64,000 bases of DNA from JACKBC01 sp041391125 (GTDB lineage Bacteria > Chloroflexota > Anaerolineae > Caldilineales > Caldilineaceae). The DNA is taken from assembly GCA_041391125.1 (NCBI GenBank), contig JAWKON010000005.1, positions 124,001 through 188,000 on the forward strand, read 5' to 3'. This document shows, piece after piece, positions 59,095 through 64,000 of this stretch. The notes under the pieces are model-generated. The model saw only the letters and a program-made list of their open reading frames with translations. It had not been told where the DNA came from and did no database searches. Every line of letters starts with the position of its first letter. Position 1 is the stretch's first letter. The position numbers and the translations under genes were made by a program.

Positions 59095-60704
59095 CAAGCT
59101 TCCGCTGTGGCGGTACGATACGTCGCCGAGTCTCCCTGGCGGCTCTTTTTTAGAATCCAGGCCAGACGCACCGTTTCTTTCAAAAGATCCAGCGCCTTCC
59201 AGGCCTCTTCATGTTTGGGTTTGTCAGGCTTCTTGGCCAATTCTAATTCCGGCTTGGCGGCCAATTCCTTGCTTTCCAACAGCTTGACAAAGGAGATTGA
59301 TAACGCCAACAATTCGTCGCCATATTCAGAACCCGGCAGCACCTTGAACGCATCGACAGCAGCCCTGGGGTTTTTCTGCGCCAAATGCCAAATCCCCGCC
59401 ATAGCGGCGCGGGATGGGGTGTCTGTTCGCAGGTCAAAAGATGATTTTTCCGGCGCGACCAATGGTTTGCGTTTCTTCTCGGGGGGGGCGCCGACTGTGA
59501 AATAGTGAAGGGTTTTCTTGGGCCATTCTTTGATCGGCGTCTTTTTGCGCGGCTTTTGCTTGGGCTTGCGAAATGGCTCTTTGGTGTAGGGCGCCAAGGC
59601 GAAATAATATTGGCGCTCGCCCCATTTGCTCTTGGCCACGGTCATTACCTGATCCACAAGCTTCTTTTTGTCCTCGGCGCTATCCAATTCGGCCAAAAAT
59701 TCCCGAATCACCCGCATAATATAATGCTTTTGATACGAGGCCTGCATAATGGCATACCCATTGTCCAGCGCCTTTTGCGTGTTGATCTTTAGCTGCCATT
59801 TCAGTTCCCGCCCAATGGGTAAATAGGGAATCAATGTCACATGCGGAAGCGGCCACTCCTCACCTGACTTGGGCTCTTTGGCAAAATAAAAGCGCTGCGC
59901 CCACAGCCAATCGTCCAGACGTAATGTGCCAAAGGCGCAGACAAGCAGACCCGCCGCCAGCGCAATCGCCGTTTGGCGCAAGTTCACCACAGACGGTGGA
60001 AAGCCCACAAGCCGCCCAAAAATAAACCCCAATAGGAGACAAATGCTAAATATGGCCAGCAGCGTAATAGAGACCAAAGCTATGTTTAAGACTGGAGCCG
60101 ACTCGCGTGAACGTAAAAATAATCTGGCTACCGATGCCAACAAGAAGCCGATAAAGACAGAACTGTAAATCAGAAACGGCCAATTCGCGTCAGGCCGAAC
60201 CGCCAAATCAAAGAAGGGGATAAAGATCAAAAAACCGGTAATGGCCACACCAATGATATTAGTAATAAAAACTTGGCGCAGTTGGAAGCCGCCCCTGTCC
60301 GACGATGCGGTCGCCAGATACTCATCGCCTATAATCGCCAGAAGCGCCAAACCACACAGCACAGCCATCACGACAGTGCCCCAGCCAAGCCATCTGGTCA
60401 ATAGCTCTGGTGCGTTGCTGTAGACGATTCTGCTGGCGCTATATAGGGTTGCCAATAGCCAAAACAATAGGACGCCAAGCAGGGTCGCACGCTCTGTCAG
60501 GTTGGTCAACAAGCTATTCTTGGCCAGCCGCTCATCAGCAGACTCAAACGCAGTCAAGCCCGCAACATGCGACTCAAGCGCCTGCGGAAACCGATACAAC
60601 CGCAAAATAAGTTGCCGATAGGTTAGGCGTTCGGCAACCGGCGACGCGGGTGAGGTGGAAGGAAACAGCTCTAAATTGGGTACAGACTCGGGTACAAAAG
60701 ACAT
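59091..60704 (-). CDS. six-helix membrane protein with a long basic cytosolic tail, unknown function
   Basis: 537 residues, open throughout. Six hydrophobic helices lie between about residues 75 and 270 (for example TLLGVLLFWLLATLYSA, VVMAVLCGLALLAIIG and AIALAAGLLVCAFGTL). The C-terminal half is soluble, with a Lys/Pro-rich segment (KPKQKPRKKTPIKEWPKK) and an Ala/Leu helical end. I do not recognise the family. The downstream ATPase remnant starts in a GTGA overlap with its stop, so the pair once formed an operon, possibly a membrane-anchored ATPase complex. The ATG at 60702-60704 is preceded by AAAGGTG; a GTG four codons upstream is an alternative. Confidence 0.65.
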   Translation of the reverse strand: MSFVPESVPNLELFPSTSPASPVAERLTYRQLILRLYRFPQALESHVAGLTAFESADERLAKNSLLTNLTERATLLGVLLFWLLATLYSASRIVYSNAPELLTRWLGWGTVVMAVLCGLALLAIIGDEYLATASSDRGGFQLRQVFITNIIGVAITGFLIFIPFFDLAVRPDANWPFLIYSSVFIGFLLASVARLFLRSRESAPVLNIALVSITLLAIFSICLLLGFIFGRLVGFPPSVVNLRQTAIALAAGLLVCAFGTLRLDDWLWAQRFYFAKEPKSGEEWPLPHVTLIPYLPIGRELKWQLKINTQKALDNGYAIMQASYQKHYIMRVIREFLAELDSAEDKKKLVDQVMTVAKSKWGERQYYFALAPYTKEPFRKPKQKPRKKTPIKEWPKKTLHYFTVGAPPEKKRKPLVAPEKSSFDLRTDTPSRAAMAGIWHLAQKNPRAAVDAFKVLPGSEYGDELLALSISFVKLLESKELAAKPELELAKKPDKPKHEEAWKALDLLKETVRLAWILKKSRQGDSATYRTATAEAW

Positions 60705-60760
60705 GACGGGGGTCACCTTTGGTACGATTTCTGCAAATCAGGGGAAAGTGCAAAAATGAG

Positions 60761-60843
60761 GTAACTACTTAGGAGTTCCCTGAGCTTGTCGAAGGGAACT
60801 CCGGCCTTCGACAAGCTCAGGCCCCGGGTGGCCCAGTAGTTAC
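60761..60843. repeat. double constant-loop element (branched hairpin)
   Basis: The outer arms GTAACTACT (60761-60769) and AGTAGTTAC (60835-60843) are perfect. Inside, GGAGTTCCC (60772-60780) and GGGAACTCC (60794-60802) bracket TGAGCTTGTCGAA. Then GGCC (60803-60806) and GGCC (60820-60823) bracket the same 13-mer in reverse orientation. The whole can fold as a three-way junction. Confidence 0.85.
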
Positions 60844-60985
60844 AAAATGAGAAAAACAACCCCCTGTTTGATACAGAGATTTATATGAATATTATACGAC
60901 TATCTGCAACTAAACTCCAGTCTCGTCAATAGGTTCCATGCGTTGATTCTTACAGCGCTCCACTCACTGGGGACCGGCCAAACGC

Positions 60986-61591
60986 CTACTCCGTCACAAA
61001 CACCTCATCGCCAACGGCAATAATCACCGGTGGACCCGGTTGCTGGGCGTAGAAGCCGCGCGTGCCGCCGTCCAGAAATTGCAGCGTTTCGCGCATCTCG
61101 TCGCGCGAGGGTTTGGCTTGGCCGTTGAGCGCGTATTCGCTAAAGGGCGCGCACGGCGCGGCCACGCACACCTTGGTCAAGCGCACCGTTTTGCCGCGGG
61201 CGGTTTTGAGCGTCACATCATCATCCAGCGCGCCCAACTCAAATTCCTCATCCGTCTCAATCAAAATGTTTTCGCCGGCGCTGCCAATGGGCAACTGTTT
61301 GCCAAAGCGCTCGCGCATGCGGGCGTAGTGGGACGTAAAATTAAACGAAATATCGTTGTCGCCGCGGTTTTTGGAGTCATAATGGCCAAAGTGATGCACG
61401 TCCAGCACCTCGCGCGGCGTGCTTTGCCCCTCCACATCGATCAACCCCACCACGCCCTCTTCACTCAGGCGCAGCGCCTCCACCTCCAGCAGCGGCGCCG
61501 GGTCATAATAGCGATTGGGGCTGCGACCACGCTTCAAACTTTCCTGTTGGATCTGCAAACGCACAATCACCCCAATTTTCCGTAATGCCAT
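60986..61591 (-). CDS. MOSC-domain protein
   Basis: 201 residues from MALRKIGVIVRLQIQQ. The MOSC core is visible as GKQLPIGSAGENILIE (about 98-112), followed by VRLTKVCVAAPCAPF, with Cys142 the candidate molybdenum- or sulfur-binding residue, and DGGTRGFYAQ near the end. MOSC domains carry molybdenum cofactor sulfur or act in detoxification of N-hydroxylated compounds. It shares a strand with the methyltransferase upstream, but a repeat of about 90 bases separates them. No molybdoenzyme gene is nearby, so the role is open. Confidence 0.85.
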   Translation of the reverse strand: MALRKIGVIVRLQIQQESLKRGRSPNRYYDPAPLLEVEALRLSEEGVVGLIDVEGQSTPREVLDVHHFGHYDSKNRGDNDISFNFTSHYARMRERFGKQLPIGSAGENILIETDEEFELGALDDDVTLKTARGKTVRLTKVCVAAPCAPFSEYALNGQAKPSRDEMRETLQFLDGGTRGFYAQQPGPPVIIAVGDEVFVTE

Positions 61592-61626
61592 CTCTAATAT
61601 TCTTCCTTCATCAATAGTGGCGCAAG

Positions 61627-61720
61627 CCTCTCCTCCCCCTTGACGCACTTTGTGCGTCTTTCCCCCTCCTCTCCACTTGTGGAGAGGAGGGGGCCAGGGG
61701 GAGGAGCGGCCCCTGGCCCC
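61627..61720. repeat. GACGCAC hairpin plus perfect 15-bp CCCCCTCCTCTCCAC hairpin
   Basis: GACGCAC (61642-61648) pairs with GTGCGTC (61652-61658). CCCCCTCCTCTCCAC (61662-61676) pairs perfectly with 61679-61693 across a 2-nt loop. Both elements recur at 4380-4462, and the second also at 9168. Confidence 0.85.
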
Positions 61721-61775
61721 CTGTATCGTTTCAACTTCTGCTATCCGCAACTGCCGCTGCGCAAGCTGTGATGTA

Positions 61776-63158
61776 TTACGCTTCCGCAGCGGAAAAGTCG
61801 CCCTCCAACTTATAAACGCGAAATCCCTCACTATGTTCCAATGCCAGCTTGCGCAAAACGCGGCGAATGCGCTCTTTGCCCAGTTCGGCAATGGTGCCAA
61901 AACCGTGCTGACGCGCCAGTGAAGTGGGCGGCGTCGGCTCCGGCTGCTGCACCATGATAAAGCGCCGCCGCCGACCGTCCTCTTGGCTGTGGGCCAGGAC
62001 GGCGTGGGCCGTGCTGCATGAACCGGCAAAAAAGTCGAGCACAATTTCAGCATCGGCGGCCGCGCGATCCGTACTATTCTTGCCCACGGCCATTTCTAGA
62101 AAATAGCGCAAATAGGCCGTCGGCTTGGGATTGTTAAACAGCATGGCGCCAAACAGCTCTTTAATCTCGTTGGAGCCGCTGTTATAAAGCCCCACCACGC
62201 TTTTGGGCGTCAGCGAGGCGGGCGCGCCCGTGGCGTCCCCCAAATATTTTTTGATGTATATATTCCAGCGCGCCTGCTTGCCATTCTGGTCGATCAGCGG
62301 GCTGGTCTTGGTGCGTTTGAATATGACCAGATCTGCGCGCAGCGCCTCCTCAAAACGACTGCGCACGTAGCGGAACAGATAGCCGGGCTGCGGCTGCACA
62401 AATGAGCCGTCCGGGCATTCGATCAGATAGCGCTGATTGGCGTTGGCGGACCGCGTCACCCAGGCAAAATCTTTCTCGCGATAGCGGCCGCGGGCATCGC
62501 GACGATTATACTGCTTGACCGCCTCCTGCGACAGCGGTGCAAAAAGCTGCGGCACCCGCGCCAGCGTCCGGGCGTAACAGAGGGCATATTCATGGTTGCG
62601 GTTTACATACTTGGCGCGGATGCCGCCAGCCGTCGATGAATTCCACACGAACTGCGCCACAAAGTTCTCTTCGCCAAAAATCTCATCCATCACCAGCCGC
62701 AAATGGTGGACCTCGTTGTCGTCAATGCTCACAAAAATCAGGCCATCTTCCTTGAGCAACTGCCGGGCCAGCACCAGCCGCGGATAGATCATAGAAAGCC
62801 AGGCCGCGTGGGGGGCGCCAGTGCCAGCAAACCCACCGGACGCAGCTCTCGCCACAGGGTTATTCTGCGCCCCGGCGCATACTTTGCCCAAACTATCGCT
62901 ATAAACAAACTCTTTGCCCGTATTGTATGGTGGGTCAATATAGATCATCTTGACCCGCCCCGCATAGTCGCCCTGCAACAGCTTGAGGGCATCCAGGTTG
63001 TCCCCTTCAATAAACAGGTGGCGCGCCTGCGTCCAGTTTACAGATTCTGCCGGGGCGGCGCATAGTCTGGCTTCGGTTGGCGCGTGGGCCGCCGCTGCCG
63101 CCGCCCTTTTGCCGGGCCAGCTCAATTCAAAGCATTCATTTAGATCTTTATTCATCAT
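61776..63158 (-). CDS. type III-like (Mod, beta-class) adenine DNA methyltransferase, apparently orphan
   Basis: 460 residues. Motif IV is IYIDPPYNTGKEF (Asp75-Pro-Pro-Tyr78), followed by WLSMIYPRLVLARQLLKEDG and IFVSIDDNE. Motif I lies after it (IVLDFFAGSCSTAHAV), the beta-class order. The usual FAGSGTT is here FAGSCST, a Gly to Cys change in the AdoMet loop. Such enzymes methylate adenine in a short asymmetric site. No Res helicase-nuclease gene lies on either side within the window, so it is either orphan or its partner is elsewhere. It is shorter than typical Mod subunits (often about 600), mainly in the target-recognition region. Confidence 0.88.
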   Translation of the reverse strand: MMNKDLNECFELSWPGKRAAAAAAHAPTEARLCAAPAESVNWTQARHLFIEGDNLDALKLLQGDYAGRVKMIYIDPPYNTGKEFVYSDSLGKVCAGAQNNPVARAASGGFAGTGAPHAAWLSMIYPRLVLARQLLKEDGLIFVSIDDNEVHHLRLVMDEIFGEENFVAQFVWNSSTAGGIRAKYVNRNHEYALCYARTLARVPQLFAPLSQEAVKQYNRRDARGRYREKDFAWVTRSANANQRYLIECPDGSFVQPQPGYLFRYVRSRFEEALRADLVIFKRTKTSPLIDQNGKQARWNIYIKKYLGDATGAPASLTPKSVVGLYNSGSNEIKELFGAMLFNNPKPTAYLRYFLEMAVGKNSTDRAAADAEIVLDFFAGSCSTAHAVLAHSQEDGRRRRFIMVQQPEPTPPTSLARQHGFGTIAELGKERIRRVLRKLALEHSEGFRVYKLEGDFSAAEA

Positions 63159-63242
63159 CTTATTGATACACTATTTTATACATAATATACTACGTAATGG
63201 CGGCCTTGTAAATAGTGTTTTCAAAAACCGCTTGACAAATAC

Positions 63243-63285
63243 ACACAAAAAAGGCCAACGCTGTTAGCGCTGGCCTTTTTTGTGT
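63243..63285. terminator. bidirectional rho-independent terminator
   Basis: ACACAAAAAAGGCCAACGC (63243-63261) pairs with GCGCTGGCCTTTTTTGTGT (63267-63285) with one mismatch. T runs are present in both directions. It lies downstream of the parvulin gene and just upstream of the methyltransferase gene. Confidence 0.9.
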
Positions 63286-63406
63286 TAACGGCTCTCTGTA
63301 GGATTGTGGGGCAGCGGCGGTTGAGTAGCCCCGGCAGTTTGGGGCGTATCGAAACCAAAGCGGGTCTTTCTCAACAAACCTCAAGGAACCGTGTTAACTT
63401 CCCACG

Positions 63407-64000
63407 TTACTGCGCCGGCACGATCGGCGCGCTGGATGGGTTGCGCAACTCGGGCGGCAGCAACGACTCAATATCGCTGGGGCGGTCAATGGTGATCTGC
63501 CCCTTTTGCGCTTGCAGCCAATCTTGATAGGCTTGCGAGCGTTCTTGTTGTAGGGTGGACTCATCTTTGGGCCGCGTCTCATCTTTTTCCAATACTTCGA
63601 TCAGATGATAGCCAAAGGTGGTGGAGATCGGCTCGCTCACTTCGCCAATGGGCAGGCTAAAGGCGGCCTCTTCAAAGGGAGCCACCATAGCGCCATGCCC
63701 AAACCACCCCAAATCGCCACCTTGGGCGCCGCTGCCCGGATCGTCGCTATATTCTTTGGCAATCTCACCAAAGTCTTCGCCGTCGTCCACAATCCGTTTG
63801 CGCAGATCGGTGATCTCGGCCAGCGTCTCTTCACGGGTGCGCGGACCTAATGTGGGCGTCGGCGTGGGGGCGCCTTCAGGCAATTCGGTGGCGGTGGCTG
63901 TCGGCTCTGGCGTGGGCTGGTCCGGGGGAACCTCGGTGGGTGTGGGCGTTGGTTCGCGGTCGCGCAGCAGAATGTGGCGGGCGTGAACCTGCTCTTCCGT
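63407..64000 (-). CDS. parvulin-type peptidyl-prolyl isomerase, C-terminal part, with Pro/Thr insert (5' end outside window)
   Basis: The frame is open to the window edge, so the N-terminus is missing; 197 residues are visible. QVHARHILLRD at the edge is the first strand of a PpiC/parvulin domain. It is followed by a Thr/Pro insert of about 35 residues (EPTPTPTEVPPDQPTPEP and more). The domain then resumes: TREETLAEITDLRKRI, YSDDPGSGAQGGDLGWFG, FEEAAFSLPIGEVSEPI and FGYHLIEVLEKD, all standard parvulin elements. It assists folding of exported proteins, probably as a membrane-anchored SurA/PrsA-like chaperone. A terminator lies 120 bases downstream. Confidence 0.88.
   Translation of the reverse strand, partial: TEEQVHARHILLRDREPTPTPTEVPPDQPTPEPTATATELPEGAPTPTPTLGPRTREETLAEITDLRKRIVDDGEDFGEIAKEYSDDPGSGAQGGDLGWFGHGAMVAPFEEAAFSLPIGEVSEPISTTFGYHLIEVLEKDETRPKDESTLQQERSQAYQDWLQAQKGQITIDRPSDIESLLPPELRNPSSAPIVPAQ

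Overview
This 64 kb window looks like a chromosomal segment from a free-living bacterium of the Chloroflexota (Anaerolineae/Caldilineae/Ardenticatenia-like). That placement is an inference. It rests on large secreted proteins with Pro/Thr 'TPTPT' linkers and a C-terminal LP(I/L)xx(R/K) tail, an archaeal-type polyamine gene set, a SARP-family regulator, STAND ATPases, a frame-coupled sugar ABC importer, and intergenic DNA full of short-motif inverted repeats. I see no rRNA, tRNA, CRISPR array, phage or complete IS element.

Layout. 0-2.4 kb: the tail of a GT39-like membrane glycosyltransferase and a secreted GH-A-like hydrolase. 2.5-5.9 kb: a sugar ABC importer (two permeases and a heavily frameshifted binding lipoprotein). 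6.3-10.2 kb: a sulfur module (lipoprotein rhodanese, TusA, YeeE/TsuA-type transporter, second tandem rhodanese). 10.8-14 kb: a HigB/HigA toxin-antitoxin pair, an enolase-superfamily enzyme and a frameshifted quinone oxidoreductase. 14.6-16.2 kb: a cytoplasmic caspase-fold (C25-like) protein. 16.5-20.9 kb: pyruvoyl arginine decarboxylase, agmatinase, a deoxyhypusine-synthase homologue and a lipoprotein M1 peptidase. 21-28.8 kb: two TM/Pro-Thr-linker envelope proteins and a secreted C25 peptidase. 29.2-35.1 kb: a PEP-CTERM-like protein, two aminotransferases, adenine deaminase and a six-TM protein. 35.4-42.4 kb: a secreted beta-helix protein and a secreted M4 metallopeptidase. 42.5-45.9 kb: a tight three-gene operon (Rpn-like nuclease, amidohydrolase, aldo/keto reductase). 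46-53.5 kb: a glycosyltransferase, an HTH transposase-like fragment, a SARP-NTPase regulator and a hybrid kinase/response-regulator pair. 53.6-59.1 kb: a graveyard of decayed STAND/AAA ATPase and WD40 sequence, with an intact membrane protein beside it. 61-64 kb: a MOSC protein, an orphan type III-like DNA methyltransferase and the C-terminal part of a parvulin with a Pro/Thr insert inside its catalytic domain.

The most striking unexplained signal is in the intergenic DNA. Most gaps hold an inverted repeat whose arms are built from short degenerate units (such as TGACAAGA, GGGAGTA, TTGCGTAT, ACAGATTAC). Several carry a constant 13-nt apical sequence, TGAGCTTGTCGAA, on stems whose sequence differs at each locus but stays complementary. 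A second signal is the shared C-terminal tail on all four large secreted proteins.

Caveat on quality: many genes are broken by one-base indels, often in short homopolymer runs, and some are compensated. Sequencing or assembly error is therefore a serious alternative to true gene decay, except in 53.6-59.1 kb where decay looks deeper.
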